The translations under genes and the position numbers were made by a program. This document shows, in pieces, positions 17,181-26,737 of a stretch of 48,593 nt of DNA (positions are counted from its first letter, which is position 1; the number at the start of each line of letters is the position of its first letter). Source of the stretch: Rhodospirillales bacterium (lineage in GTDB: Bacteria > Pseudomonadota > Alphaproteobacteria > Kiloniellales > JAKSDN01); contig JAOUCL010000005.1 of assembly GCA_029859805.1 (NCBI GenBank), positions 1 through 48,593 on the forward strand, read 5' to 3'. Under the pieces are notes generated by a model. It was not told where the DNA came from and made no database searches. It saw only the letters and a list, made by a program, of their open reading frames with translations.

Positions 17181-18389
17181 ATGAGCTTTGAACTGACCGA
17201 GGCGCAACGCGATCTGCAGGCGCGCGCGCGGCGGCTCGCCGAGGACGTGATCGCGCCGCGCGCCGCCGGAATCGACCGATCGGAAGAGTACCCCTGGGAC
17301 AACGTCGCGGCGCTCAAGGACGCCGGCTTCCTCGGCATGGCGATCCCCCGGGCCTACGGCGGCCAGGGCCTCGGCTACCTGGAGGCGGTCCTGGTGATCG
17401 AGGAGCTGGCCAAGGCCTGCGGCGTCACCGCCCGGATCGTGGTGGAAACGAACATGGGCGCGCTGGGGGCGATCCTGGCCTACGGCACCGAGGCTCAGAA
17501 GCGCCTGGCCGCCGGGCTAGTGCTGGACGGCGACAAGCCGGCGATCTGCATCACCGAGCCGGGGGCCGGCAGCGCCGCCACCGAGATGACGACACGGGCC
17601 GACCGCGGGGCGGACGGCGGCTATTTCCTGAACGGCCGCAAGCACTGGATCACCGGCGGCGGGGTGTCGAAGCTGCACCTGATCTTCGCCCGGGTCTTCC
17701 ACGACGGTGTCGAGCAGGGCATCGGCGGGTTCATCGCGCTGAAGGACGAGGCCCCGGGCCTCGCGATCGGCCGGCGCGAGCCGACCATGGGCCTGCGCGG
17801 CATTCCCGAAACGGAGATCCTGATCGAGAACCTGGAGTTGCCCGAGGACCGGCTGCTGATGCCACCCGAGGGCCTCAGGCGCGGCTTTGCCCGCCTGATG
17901 ACCGCCTACAACGGCCAGCGGATCGGCGCCGCCACGGTGGCGCTCGGCTTGGCGGCGGGCGCCTACGAGCTGGCGCTGGCCTACAGCGGGCGGCGCGAGC
18001 AGTTCGGCCGGCCGATCTGCGAGTTCCAGGGCCTGCAGTGGATGCTCGCCGACATGTCGACCCAGCTGGCCGCCGCCCGGGCGCTGGTCCACAAGGCCGC
18101 CGCCGTGTCCGGTGCGGACGGCTTTCCCGACGTCACCGAGGCCGCCCAGGCCAAGATCTTCGCCTCCGAGGCGGCGATCAAGGTGACCAACGACGCGCTG
18201 CAGGTCTTCGGCGCCGCCGGCTACTCGCGCAACAATCCGCTGGAGCGCATGGCGCGCGACGCGCGCATGTTCACGATCGGCGGCGGCACGGCGCAGATCC
18301 TGCGCACCGTGGTCGCCTCGCGGCTCCTCGGGCGCAAGCTGCCGCAGACCCGCGACGGCTACCTCAACCTCACCCGGACGGGCGGATAG
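17181..18389 (+). CDS. acd: Acyl-CoA dehydrogenase-fold flavoprotein lacking the catalytic glutamate; 3-sulfinopropionyl-CoA desulfinase-like
   Basis: A 402-residue acyl-CoA dehydrogenase-fold protein; the ATG at 17181 follows GGAGGGGAAGGGC. FAD/acyl-CoA segments CITEPGAGSA, WITGGGVS, RREQFG and QVFGAAGYSRNNP are normal. At the C-terminal position where many family members have Glu (YEGT) it reads GGGT (368), and at the alternative isovaleryl-CoA dehydrogenase position it has Gln246 (AYNGQR) in place of Glu. Arg85 in ACGVTARIVV aligns with the Arg84 I recall as essential in the Advenella desulfinase, and the overall sequence resembles that enzyme strongly as I remember it. The ThDP enzyme gene starts 4 bp after its stop. 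A plain dehydrogenase seems unlikely; the desulfinase function is inference. Confidence 0.75.
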   Translation: MSFELTEAQRDLQARARRLAEDVIAPRAAGIDRSEEYPWDNVAALKDAGFLGMAIPRAYGGQGLGYLEAVLVIEELAKACGVTARIVVETNMGALGAILAYGTEAQKRLAAGLVLDGDKPAICITEPGAGSAATEMTTRADRGADGGYFLNGRKHWITGGGVSKLHLIFARVFHDGVEQGIGGFIALKDEAPGLAIGRREPTMGLRGIPETEILIENLELPEDRLLMPPEGLRRGFARLMTAYNGQRIGAATVALGLAAGAYELALAYSGRREQFGRPICEFQGLQWMLADMSTQLAAARALVHKAAAVSGADGFPDVTEAAQAKIFASEAAIKVTNDALQVFGAAGYSRNNPLERMARDARMFTIGGGTAQILRTVVASRLLGRKLPQTRDGYLNLTRTGG

Positions 18390-18393
18390 AACG

Positions 18394-20004
18394 ATGGCGA
18401 ACGCCGCCCAGATCGTCGCTCGCCGGCTGTTCCAGGCCGGTTGCCGCCACGCCTTCGGCATCCCCGGCGGCGAGGTGCTGACGGTGATGGACGCGCTGGT
18501 CGAGGCCGGCATCCGCTTCGAGCTCTGCAAGCAGGAGAACGCCGGCGGCTTCATGGCCGAGGGGACCTACCACGTCACCGGCGCGCCGGGCATTCTGCTC
18601 GCCACCCTCGGGCCGGGCGCGGCCAACGCGGTCAACGTCGTCGCCAACGCCGAGCAGGACCGAGTGCCGCTGGTCTTCATCACCGGCTGCGTCGATCCGG
18701 CGAAGGCCGCGGGATACACCCATCAGGTCTTCGACCACGGCGCGGTCCTGAAGCCGATCACCAAGGCGAGCTATATGCTGAGCGACGGTGCCGTGGCGCG
18801 CCAGGTCGACAAGGCCCTGGCGATCGCCATGGAGGGCCGGCCCGGGCCCGTCCATCTCGACCTGCCGATCGGCCTCGCCGGCCGGGAGCAGCCCGAGCCG
18901 CCGCCCCCCGGGGCGCGGCGCGGCGCGGCCGCGGCCCCGGCCCCCGGCGCGGACCTGGAGGCCGCGCGCCGGGCGCTCGCCGAGTCCGGCCGGCCGCTGC
19001 TGATCGCCGGTCTCGAGGTCTTGGCGCAGGGGGCCGATGCGGCCGTCGCCAAGCTGGCGCGGGGCTTCTCGATACCCGTGATCACCACCTATAAGGCGAA
19101 AGGGGTCCTGCCCGAAACGGATCCGCTGGCGCTGGGCGGCGCGGGCCTCTCGCCGCTCGCCGATCGGCACCTGATGCCGCTGATCGGGACCGCGGACCTG
19201 ATCCTGCTGGCGGGCTACGACCCGGTGGAGATGCGCGACGGCTGGTGCGAGCCCTGGGACCCGGAGACGGTGCCCGTCATCGAGTTCTCGGCCGCGCCGA
19301 ACCACCACGGGGTGCACCGCACCCGCCTGGGCTTTTTCGGCGACATCGCTGCCGGTCTCGAGGTGCTGGCCGCAGACCTCGCGCCCGTCGACACCTGGTC
19401 GAACGGCGCGCCGGTCGAGACCCGGAGAGCGCTCGCCGAAGCGTTTCCGGCCGACGAGGCCTGGGGGCCGGCGGCCGTCGTCGACGAGGTGCAGCGGCTC
19501 TTGCCGGAGGACGCCATCGCCACGGTGGACACCGGCGCCCACCGGATCCTCCTGAGCCAGGTCTGGCGCTGCCGGCGGCCGCGCAGCCTGTTGCAGTCGA
19601 CCAGCTTCGGCACCATGGGCTGCGGACTGCCGCTCGGGATCGGCGCCAAGCTCGCGGCGCCCGAGCGGCCCGTCGTCGTCTTCACCGGGGACGCCGGCCT
19701 CGAGATGGTGCTGGGCGAGCTGGCCACGCTACGCGATCTGAAATTGCCGCTGGTCATCGTTGTCTTCGTCGACTCGTCGCTGGCGCTGATCGAGCTGAAG
19801 CAGCGCGACCGCGGCCTGCCTAACCGGGGAGTGGACTTCGGCGCCACGGATTTTCCCGCGGTCGCCCGGGCGCTCGGCGGCAAGGGTGTCGCCGTGCGCG
19901 ACCGCGCCGCCCTGGCCGAAGCGCTGCAGGCGGGCCTCGCCGACGAGCGCTTCACCCTGATCGCGGCGGAGATCGGCCCTCGCGCCTACGACGGGCGGTT
20001 CTAG
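18394..20004 (+). CDS. Thiamine diphosphate-dependent enzyme, acetolactate synthase-like, substrate unknown
   Basis: A 536-residue ThDP enzyme with the standard three domains: pyrimidine-binding (1-165) with the activating Glu48 in KQENAGGF; a central domain (about 185-335) after a Pro/Ala-rich linker; and a PP-binding domain (about 355-520). The metal motif begins TGDAGLEM (432-437); the usual NN is replaced by Val459-Asp460, keeping an oxygen ligand at the second position. The FAD-linked features of true acetolactate synthase are not evident, and no small regulatory subunit follows. It is tightly coupled to the desulfinase-like gene, so the two probably act on the same compound. Decarboxylase or C-S/C-C lyase chemistry is possible; the substrate cannot be told. 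Confidence 0.82.
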   Translation: MANAAQIVARRLFQAGCRHAFGIPGGEVLTVMDALVEAGIRFELCKQENAGGFMAEGTYHVTGAPGILLATLGPGAANAVNVVANAEQDRVPLVFITGCVDPAKAAGYTHQVFDHGAVLKPITKASYMLSDGAVARQVDKALAIAMEGRPGPVHLDLPIGLAGREQPEPPPPGARRGAAAAPAPGADLEAARRALAESGRPLLIAGLEVLAQGADAAVAKLARGFSIPVITTYKAKGVLPETDPLALGGAGLSPLADRHLMPLIGTADLILLAGYDPVEMRDGWCEPWDPETVPVIEFSAAPNHHGVHRTRLGFFGDIAAGLEVLAADLAPVDTWSNGAPVETRRALAEAFPADEAWGPAAVVDEVQRLLPEDAIATVDTGAHRILLSQVWRCRRPRSLLQSTSFGTMGCGLPLGIGAKLAAPERPVVVFTGDAGLEMVLGELATLRDLKLPLVIVVFVDSSLALIELKQRDRGLPNRGVDFGATDFPAVARALGGKGVAVRDRAALAEALQAGLADERFTLIAAEIGPRAYDGRF

Positions 20005-20028
20005 CGGGCGGCTGAAAAAGTGCGCGGC

Positions 20029-20133
20029 GACCCGTTGCCCTCGTCCTTCGACAAGCTCAGGATGAGGGTAACTCCTTGAAAAAGCTCACCCTCACACTGA
20101 GCTTGTCGAAGTGCGAGGGTGAGCCTTCGCGCG
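20029..20133. repeat. REP-like palindromic repeat, copy B
   Basis: About 105 bp between the convergent ThDP enzyme gene and secA. Its reverse complement matches copy A (14722-14845) almost base for base except that copy A carries an extra 30-base unit in one loop. It has two stem-loops: GTTGCCCTCGTCC pairing with GATGAGGGTAAC, and CTCACCCTCAC pairing with GCGAGGGTGAG, each with a GACAAGCTCAG-type core. Placement at a convergent junction suggests a shared terminator role. Confidence 0.85.
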
Positions 20134-20175
20134 TTTTCATCAACCTGCCAGGGTCGAGCGACGCCGGCCCGTCGC

Positions 20176-22923
20176 TCACGCCATCTTGCCGTGGCAGTGC
20201 TTGTACTTGCGCCCGGAGGCGCAGGGGCAGGGGGCGTTGCGCGGCACCTTGCCCCAAGTCAAGGCGTCGTTCGGGTCGATCTGGGCCGCGGCACGGCGCA
20301 CGAAAGGTGCTGCTTTCGGCGGCGGCATCGGGGTCTCGTCGGCGCCGTTGCCCTTGGCCGGCGCGCCGTTGCCGCCCAAGGCAGGGTCCTGACGGGTTTC
20401 GCGCAGGTTCTCGGGCAGGCCCCGGGGGACAATCTCCTCCGGCTGGACGGCGCGGATCTCCATATGGGACAGCAGCGCCGTCGTTTCGGCGCGCATCTGG
20501 GCCAGCATGGCCTCGAACAGCTCGAAGGCCTCGCGCTTGTACTCGATCAGCGGGTCGCGCTGGGCCAGGCCGCGCCAGATGATGCCCTGGCGCAAGTGGT
20601 CGAGCGACAGCAGATGATCCTTCCACTGCTTGTCGAGCACCATGAGCAGAAGCTGCTTTTCCGCCATGCGCATGACCTCGGGGCCGTAGTTGGCCACCTT
20701 GGTCGCCATCTTCTTGTCCGAGGCGCTCGCGATCCGCTCGCGGATCTCCTGGTCGGCGATGCCTTCCTCCTTGGCCCAGTCGGCGACCGGCAGGTCGAGC
20801 GCGAGCAGGCGCAGGCATTCCTCGTGCAGGCCGGTGACGTCCCACTGCTCGGCATAGGCCTTCTCGGGGATGCAGCGGTCCACCGTGTCATCGATGGTCT
20901 GCTGGCGCATCTCGACCACGGTATCGTGCACGTCCTCGCCGCGCATCAGGTCCTTGCGCTGCTCGTAGACCACCTTGCGCTGGTCGTTCATCACGTCGTC
21001 GTACTTGAGCACGTACTTGCGCTGCTCGAAGTTCCGCGCCTCCACCTTCTGCTGGGCCTTCTCCAGGGCCTTGTTGATCCACGGGTGGATAATCGCCTCG
21101 CCCTCCTGCAGGCCCAGCTTCTGGAGCATACCGTCCATCCGCTCGGAGCCGAAGATGCGCATCAGATCGTCTTCGAGCGACAGATAGAACTTTGACGCGC
21201 CGGGGTCGCCCTGGCGTCCGGAGCGGCCGCGCAGCTGGTTGTCGATGCGCCGGCTCTCGTGGCGCTCGGAGGCGACGACGTAGAGCCCGCCAGCCTTCAG
21301 GACGACCTCCTTGGCGGCGGCGACCTCCGCGGTGATCTTCTCGATCTTCCTGGCGCGCGCGGCCTCGTCCTCGATGTCCGCGGCCTCCTGGGCGATGCGC
21401 ATATCGATGTTGCCGCCCAACTGGATGTCCGTGCCGCGCCCAGCCATGTTGGTCGCGATGGTTACGCCCCCAGGCGCCCCGGCCTGGGCGATGATGAGGG
21501 CCTCCTGCTCGTGGTAGCGCGCGTTCAGCACGTGGTGCGGCAGCTTGCGCTTCTTGAGCAGGGCCGAGAGGTGCTCGGACTTCTCGATCGAGACCGTGCC
21601 CACCAGCATCGGCTGCTGGCGCTCTCGGCACTCTTCGATCAGCTCGATGATGGCGTCGAACTTCTCGGCCGCCGTCCGGTAGACCTCGTCGTCGTTGTCG
21701 ACCCGCACGAACGGCACGTTGGTCGGGATGTCGATCACTTCCAGCCCGTAGATGTCGAGGAATTCCTCGGCCTCGGTCATGGCCGTACCGGTCATGCCGG
21801 CCAGCTTGGGGTACAGCCGGAAGTAGTTCTGGAACGTGATCGAGGCGAGGGTCTGGTTCTCCTGCTGGATGGACACTCTTTCCTTGGCCTCGATCGCCTG
21901 GTGCAGGCCCTCGGACAGGCGCCGCCCGTCCATCATGCGGCCGGTGAACTCGTCGATCAGGACGACCTTGTCGTCCTTGACGATGTAGTCGGTGTCGCTC
22001 TGGTACAGCTTGTGCGCGCGCAGCCCCTGGTTGACGTGATGCACGAAGTTGACGTTCTGCAGATCGTAAAGCGAGCCCTCGGTGATCAGCCCGTTTTCCT
22101 GCAACAGCGCCTCGATTCGCTCGGCGCCCAGCTCGGTCAGGGTGACGGCGCGCTGCTTTTCGTCCTTCTCGTAGTGCTCCTCGTCGAGCAGCGGAATCAA
22201 CCGGTCGACCTTCGTGTAGAGCTCGGAGGAGTCCTCGGTCGGCCCCGAGATGATCAAGGGGGTGCGCGCCTCGTCGATCAGGATCGAGTCCACCTCGTCG
22301 ACGATGGCGTAGTTGAATTCGCGCTGGACCATGTCCTCCAGCCGCGACTTCATGTTGTCGCGCAGATAGTCGAAGCCGAATTCGTTGTTGGTCCCGTAGG
22401 TGACGTCGCAGCCGTAGGCCCGGCGGCGCTCGTCCTCGGTCAGGCCGTGGACGATGCATCCCGTGGTCAGGCCCAGGAAGCTGTAGATCTCACCCATCCA
22501 GGCGGCGTCGCGCTGGGCCAGATAGTCGTTGACCGTCACGACGTGGACGCCCTTGCCGGTCAGGGCGTTCAGGTACACGGCGAGCGTCGCGACCAGGGTC
22601 TTGCCCTCGCCGGTCTTCATCTCCGAGATCTGGCCGCGATGCAGAACGATCCCGCCGATCAGCTGGACGTCGAAGTGGCGCTGGCCCAGGGTCCGTTTGG
22701 CCGCCTCGCGCACCGTGGCAAAGGCCTCGACCAACAGGTCCTCGACGGTCTCGCCCGCTGCCAGTCGTTGCTTGAACCGTTCCGTGCGGGCCCGCAGCTC
22801 CTCGTCGCTCAACGCCTCCAGGTCCGGTTCCAGGGCGTTGATGGAGTCGACGGTGGGGCCAAGGCCGGTGATGTAACGATCGTTGGCGGATCCAAAAACC
22901 CGCTTGGCGAGGGCGCCTAACAT
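20176..22923 (-). CDS. secA: Preprotein translocase ATPase SecA
   Basis: Motor of the Sec export pathway, 915 residues from the canonical start [16 protein letters not shown] at 22923. Landmarks: Q motif and Walker [16 protein letters not shown]-like [19 protein letters not shown], the preprotein cross-linking region, second nucleotide-binding fold with [11 protein letters not shown] and [10 protein letters not shown], and a C-terminal zinc SEC-C motif [14 protein letters not shown] that binds SecB. The reading frame stays open 20 codons further up to another ATG (22983) with an equally good ribosome site, and those codons are a near copy of the canonical N-terminus (see the repeat entry). 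Which start is used cannot be settled from sequence. Confidence 0.97.
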   Translation of the reverse strand: MLGALAKRVFGSANDRYITGLGPTVDSINALEPDLEALSDEELRARTERFKQRLAAGETVEDLLVEAFATVREAAKRTLGQRHFDVQLIGGIVLHRGQISEMKTGEGKTLVATLAVYLNALTGKGVHVVTVNDYLAQRDAAWMGEIYSFLGLTTGCIVHGLTEDERRRAYGCDVTYGTNNEFGFDYLRDNMKSRLEDMVQREFNYAIVDEVDSILIDEARTPLIISGPTEDSSELYTKVDRLIPLLDEEHYEKDEKQRAVTLTELGAERIEALLQENGLITEGSLYDLQNVNFVHHVNQGLRAHKLYQSDTDYIVKDDKVVLIDEFTGRMMDGRRLSEGLHQAIEAKERVSIQQENQTLASITFQNYFRLYPKLAGMTGTAMTEAEEFLDIYGLEVIDIPTNVPFVRVDNDDEVYRTAAEKFDAIIELIEECRERQQPMLVGTVSIEKSEHLSALLKKRKLPHHVLNARYHEQEALIIAQAGAPGGVTIATNMAGRGTDIQLGGNIDMRIAQEAADIEDEAARARKIEKITAEVAAAKEVVLKAGGLYVVASERHESRRIDNQLRGRSGRQGDPGASKFYLSLEDDLMRIFGSERMDGMLQKLGLQEGEAIIHPWINKALEKAQQKVEARNFEQRKYVLKYDDVMNDQRKVVYEQRKDLMRGEDVHDTVVEMRQQTIDDTVDRCIPEKAYAEQWDVTGLHEECLRLLALDLPVADWAKEEGIADQEIRERIASASDKKMATKVANYGPEVMRMAEKQLLLMVLDKQWKDHLLSLDHLRQGIIWRGLAQRDPLIEYKREAFELFEAMLAQMRAETTALLSHMEIRAVQPEEIVPRGLPENLRETRQDPALGGNGAPAKGNGADETPMPPPKAAPFVRRAAAQIDPNDALTWGKVPRNAPCPCASGRKYKHCHGKMA

Positions 22924-22992
22924 GAACACCTCACGGATGGCACTAAAGAGCCGCTTGGCAAGCGCTTTGAGCGCTACAAGCATGTAAGCCTC
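22885..22992 (-). repeat. Tandem duplication of the secA translation start region
   Basis: Reading leftward, GAGG-N5-ATG occurs twice, 60 bp apart and in frame (SD at 22992-22989 with ATG at 22983, and SD at 22932-22929 with ATG at 22923). The codons after each ATG encode [15 protein letters not shown] and [13 protein letters not shown], sharing the GCCAAGCGG core. No stop lies between them. The upstream copy contains an AGCGCT-TTG-AGCGCT inverted repeat. This looks like an old duplication of the ribosome site plus amphipathic N-terminal helix. Confidence 0.6.
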
Positions 22993-23244
22993 GAAGACGG
23001 AGCAAGGCGGCGAAAAACCATAACTTCGGTCTGGTGACAGATAGGGGGCCGGGGGGAGACTGTCAACGATGGCGGCGACACCAGCCGGGGCTCGCCGTGG
23101 CGGCGCCTGGCCGTCCTATCCCGTGCCGATGGTAAGGCTTTTGCGCCGGGGACCGAGGTGCTACAACCCCGCGCAAAGTGTCTCCGCATCGCGCACGTGA
23201 GCGGATGATCTGCCATGGCAAACGAAACCCAGAGGATTCCGCTC

Positions 23245-24123
23245 ATGACTTTCGCTCCCATCAAGACAGGTGCCTTGATCCTGGCGCTGGCATCGCTGCC
23301 GGTGGCCGCCTCGGCACAAGCCGACGACCCGTTGGTCGCCACGGTGAACGGCAAGGAGATCCATCGTTCCGAGGTTCTCGAGGCGGCGCGCAGCCTGCCG
23401 CCGCAGTATCAATCCCAGCTCCAGCAGCTCTTCCCGATGCTGGTCGAGCGCGTGGTCGACTTCCACCTGCTTTCCGAGGCCGCCGGGAAGGCCGGCTTCG
23501 CGAAGGACAAGGAGGTCAAGCGCCGCCTCGCCAAGCTCCAGGAGGATGTCATACGCGAGGTCTATATCCAGCGCCAGATCGACGAGCGGGTCGACGACGC
23601 GGCTGTGCGCAAGCGCTACGACGAATTCTTGGCTACCAATCCGGCGAAGCCCGAATTACATGCCCGCCACATCCTGGTCGAGGACGAGGCCGCGGCCAAG
23701 GAGCTGATCAAGAAGCTGGACGGCGGCGCGGATTTCGCCGAGCTGGCGAAGGAGAGCTCGACCGGGCCCTCGGCCTCCCGGGGCGGCGACCTCGGATACT
23801 TCACCGCGGATCAGATGGTGCCGGAATTCTCCGAGCAGGCCTTCAAGCTGGAGGACGGCCAGTACAGCAAGGCGCCGGTCAAGACCCAGTTCGGCTGGCA
23901 CGTCATCAAGGTGGAAGGCCGGCGCGAAAGCGCGCCGCCGGCTTTCGAAGGCATGCAGCAAAAGCTGCGCGAGGAGCTGTCGCGCGAGGCGGTCGGCACC
24001 GTGCTGAGCGACCTGCGGGAGGGGGCCAAGGTCGAGATCGTGTCGCCGCTGCCGGCCGCCTTCCCCGAGGGCCAAGTCCCGATGATGCCACCGGGTGGTC
24101 TCCCCCAGGGCCACCCCCAGTAG
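23245..24123 (+). CDS. Periplasmic parvulin-type peptidyl-prolyl isomerase (PpiC/PrsA-like)
   Basis: Exported foldase of 292 residues. The start at 23245 is preferred because it opens a clean signal peptide ([19 protein letters not shown], cleavage near ASA-QA) and has AGGA upstream; the track start ten codons earlier lacks a ribosome site. An N-terminal SurA-like helical region (about 25-130) is followed by a parvulin domain (about 135-230) with [29 protein letters not shown] and FGWHVIKVE, and a Pro/Gly-rich tail. It assists folding of outer-membrane or periplasmic proteins. Divergent from secA and 28 bp before argJ, a typical alphaproteobacterial arrangement. Confidence 0.92.
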   Translation: MTFAPIKTGALILALASLPVAASAQADDPLVATVNGKEIHRSEVLEAARSLPPQYQSQLQQLFPMLVERVVDFHLLSEAAGKAGFAKDKEVKRRLAKLQEDVIREVYIQRQIDERVDDAAVRKRYDEFLATNPAKPELHARHILVEDEAAAKELIKKLDGGADFAELAKESSTGPSASRGGDLGYFTADQMVPEFSEQAFKLEDGQYSKAPVKTQFGWHVIKVEGRRESAPPAFEGMQQKLREELSREAVGTVLSDLREGAKVEIVSPLPAAFPEGQVPMMPPGGLPQGHPQ

Positions 24124-24151
24124 CGCTGCGACGCCTCGGCACGGGGGCGAG

Positions 24152-25384
24152 ATGTCGGGCAAGCGGTCGCCTCTGGCCCCCGAGGCCTTTCCCGACCTTC
24201 CGGCCCTCGCGGGGGTCAGGCTGTCGGCCATGGCCTGCGGACTGCGCTATCAGGGCCGCACGGACGCCTGTCTCGTAGAATTGGCCAAGGGCACCAGCGT
24301 GGCCGGCGTCTTCACCCGGTCCAAGACCGCCTCGGCACCGGTCGAATGGTGCCGCCGGGCGTTGTCCGGCGGTTCGGCGCGGGCGATCCTGGTCAATTCC
24401 GGAAACGCCAACGCCTTCACCGGTGCCGCTGGAATCGCCGCGGTGGAGCGGACGGCCAAGGCCCTGGCCGGGATCATCGGGTGCCCGCGCAGAGAGGTCT
24501 TTCTCTCCTCGACCGGCGTCATCGGCGAGCCCCTGCCCGACGAGCGCCTGACCGGCGCGCTGGGTGAGCTCGAGCGGCGGCTTTCGGCCACCGCCTGGCG
24601 GGACGCGGCCGAGGCCATCATGACCACCGACACCTTTCCCAAGGGCGCCACCCGCCGGGTCGAAATCGGCGGCACTGCGGTGACCCTGAACGGCATCGCC
24701 AAGGGCTCGGGCATGATCGCGCCGGACATGGCGACCATGCTCGCGTTCGTCTTCACCGATGCCCGGATTCCGGCCGATATCCTGCAGAGACTCCTGGTCC
24801 GGGCGGCCGAAGATTCATTTAACGCGATTACCGTCGACGGCGACACCTCGACCAGCGACACGCTGCTGCTCTGCGCCACCGGGGCGGCCCGGCATCCCAG
24901 GGTCGTCGCCCCGGACGACTCCCTGCTGAAGGGTTTCCGTGCCGCCCTGGGCGAGCTGATGGCCGATCTGGCGCAGCAGGTGGCGCGCGACGGAGAGGGG
25001 GCCGAGAAGTTCATCACGATCCGGGTCTCGGGCGCCGCCTCGAAGCGGGCGGCGCGCCGCATCGGCCTGTCGATCGGCAACTCCCCGCTGGTCAAGACCG
25101 CGATCGCCGGCGAGGACGCGAACTGGGGCCGCATCGTCATGGCGGTCGGCAAGGCGGGCGAGAAGGCCGACCGGGACCGGCTGTCGATCCGCATCGGCGG
25201 GATCGAGGTGGCGCACGACGGCGCGGTCGTGCCCGGATACGAGGAGGCGCTCGTGGCCCGCCACATGAAAGGCCGCGAGATCGAGATCGAGGTCGACATC
25301 GGGGTCGGGCGGGGCCGGGCCACCGTCTGGACCTGCGACCTGACCCACGGCTATATCGACATCAACGCCGACTACCGCACCTGA
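24152..25384 (+). CDS. argJ: Bifunctional glutamate N-acetyltransferase / amino-acid acetyltransferase
   Basis: Arginine biosynthesis enzyme that recycles acetyl from N-acetylornithine to glutamate and may also use acetyl-CoA. It has 410 residues from ATG 24152, just after GGGGGCGAG. The self-processing site lies in [12 protein letters not shown], where the chain cleaves before Thr195, which becomes the N-terminal nucleophile of the beta subunit; the oxyanion-forming Thr-Gly is in [11 protein letters not shown]. The ending [10 protein letters not shown] is the family hallmark. It is 23 bp ahead of mutT. Confidence 0.96.
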   Translation: MSGKRSPLAPEAFPDLPALAGVRLSAMACGLRYQGRTDACLVELAKGTSVAGVFTRSKTASAPVEWCRRALSGGSARAILVNSGNANAFTGAAGIAAVERTAKALAGIIGCPRREVFLSSTGVIGEPLPDERLTGALGELERRLSATAWRDAAEAIMTTDTFPKGATRRVEIGGTAVTLNGIAKGSGMIAPDMATMLAFVFTDARIPADILQRLLVRAAEDSFNAITVDGDTSTSDTLLLCATGAARHPRVVAPDDSLLKGFRAALGELMADLAQQVARDGEGAEKFITIRVSGAASKRAARRIGLSIGNSPLVKTAIAGEDANWGRIVMAVGKAGEKADRDRLSIRIGGIEVAHDGAVVPGYEEALVARHMKGREIEIEVDIGVGRGRATVWTCDLTHGYIDINADYRT

Positions 25385-25407
25385 CCGGGACGCCGTTCGA
25401 TAGCGCC

Positions 25408-25872
25408 ATGACCGAGGATCGCAACGACGACGGCTGCTGGGGGAAGGGCGGGACCGGAGACGCCGTCCCGGCCAAGCCGGTCGTGCTGGTTGCGGCCGTG
25501 GCGCTGGTCGACACCGACGGGCGGGTGCTGATCGCCCGCCGGCCCGAGGGCAAGCCGATGGCCGGCCTGTGGGAGTTTCCCGGCGGCAAGGTGCGGGACG
25601 GCGAAGTGCCGGAGCAGGCCCTCGTCCGCGAACTGCGGGAGGAGCTGGGCATCGATACCAGGGACAGCTGCCTGGCGCCGCTCGCCTTCGCCTCCCACGC
25701 CTACGCGGACTTTCACCTGCTGATGCCGCTTTACGTCTGCCGGGTGTGGCGCGGCACGGTATCGCCTCTCGAGGGCCAGGAGCTCGCCTGGGTCCGGCCG
25801 CCGCGCCTGGCGGATTATCCCATGCCGCCCGCCGACGTGCCGCTGGTCGCCCTGCTGCGCGATTTTCTTTGA
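25408..25872 (+). CDS. mutT: 8-oxo-dGTP diphosphatase MutT
   Basis: Nudix hydrolase of 154 residues that removes oxidised guanine nucleotides. The full Nudix box runs from Gly60 to Ile82 (GKVRDGEVPEQALVRELREE plus LGI), preceded by PMAGLWEFPGG as in MutT proper. An additional 20-residue Gly/Asp-rich start is unusual but harmless. It closes the PpiC-argJ-mutT run and converges on a membrane-protein gene 19 bp away. Confidence 0.92.
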   Translation: MTEDRNDDGCWGKGGTGDAVPAKPVVLVAAVALVDTDGRVLIARRPEGKPMAGLWEFPGGKVRDGEVPEQALVRELREELGIDTRDSCLAPLAFASHAYADFHLLMPLYVCRVWRGTVSPLEGQELAWVRPPRLADYPMPPADVPLVALLRDFL

Positions 25873-25891
25873 GGGACAGCCGGGCAGTGCG

Positions 25892-26737
25892 TCACTGCGC
25901 GGGCAGCGGGGTCGCCGGCCGGCCCGGCTGATCGAGCTCGACCGAGAAGAGTGAAAGTACGGTGCCGGTCGCGATGATCAGCAGCAGAACGCCGCAAGAG
26001 GCGGCGAGCGCCAGCGGATAGTAGAGGGCCGTGCCGAGAACCGCGCGCGTGGCGATTCCTATGGCGAAGCTGACGAGCTCGACCGGCAGCATCACGAGCA
26101 GTGCGGCAAGGACAAGGCGCCAGCCGTTGCCCGCGCTCAGGCTCCAAGCACGCCCCAGCGAGCGCCGACGGTCCGTCGCCATTGCCGGCAGGACGAGGGA
26201 GAGGCGGGTCGCGAAATAGGACGCCGGCAGGAAGGCGGGCAAGACGGCCATATAAGATAGGGCAAAGAACTGGTCGGTGTTGCCGAGCGCCAAGCTGCTT
26301 CCGGCGCCCGCCAGGAGCAACACGAGCTTCAGCACCACCAAGAGCGCGAAGCCGGCGGCGATCACCAAGGCCCAGGCAATCATGAAAAGCACAAGAAAAG
26401 CGACACTGAGCCCAAGCCAGGATAGCAGGTAACGCAGCTCTCGCGGCCCGAGATTCACGGCGACGTGACGCCGGCCGCCCTCGTCCAGCAGCACGACCCG
26501 GTGCCAGGCGACCAGGATAATGGCCGCGATCAGCGACAGGATCAAAAGATTGATGGCCGCCTCGCCGAGCGCCGGCCCAAGGGCCGCCGGGTCAATGCCA
26601 TCGAAGTGCAAGTTCAGCGCGAACAAGGCAATCAGCGGCAGCCATCCGACCCGCACCAGGTCGCGCGGATGGGACAGCACGAAACGGTAGCTCTCGGCCA
26701 CCATCTCCCAGACCCGGATTCTTCCGGCGCCGTCCAT
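25892..26737 (-). CDS. Multi-pass membrane protein of unknown function
   Basis: A 281-residue hydrophobic protein with a short cytoplasmic start (VWEMVAESYRFVLSHPRDLV) and roughly six to seven membrane helices, e.g. AINLLILSLIAAIILVAW, LGLSVAFLVLFMIAWALVIA and VLAALLVMLPVELVSFAIG. A charged loop with DRRRSLGRAWSLSAGNGWRL precedes the last two helices, a pattern seen in GlpM/YIP1-like or glycerophosphodiesterase membrane-domain proteins, but no transporter motif is present. It is a single gene reading toward mutT, with its promoter in the AT-rich gap on its right. I do not recognise the family. Confidence 0.78.
   Translation of the reverse strand: MDGAGRIRVWEMVAESYRFVLSHPRDLVRVGWLPLIALFALNLHFDGIDPAALGPALGEAAINLLILSLIAAIILVAWHRVVLLDEGGRRHVAVNLGPRELRYLLSWLGLSVAFLVLFMIAWALVIAAGFALLVVLKLVLLLAGAGSSLALGNTDQFFALSYMAVLPAFLPASYFATRLSLVLPAMATDRRRSLGRAWSLSAGNGWRLVLAALLVMLPVELVSFAIGIATRAVLGTALYYPLALAASCGVLLLIIATGTVLSLFSVELDQPGRPATPLPAQ

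Noticed and set aside
21259-22920. 553-codon plus-strand frame opposite secA
   Set aside because: Mirror of a fully conserved SecA; composition typical of antisense frames.
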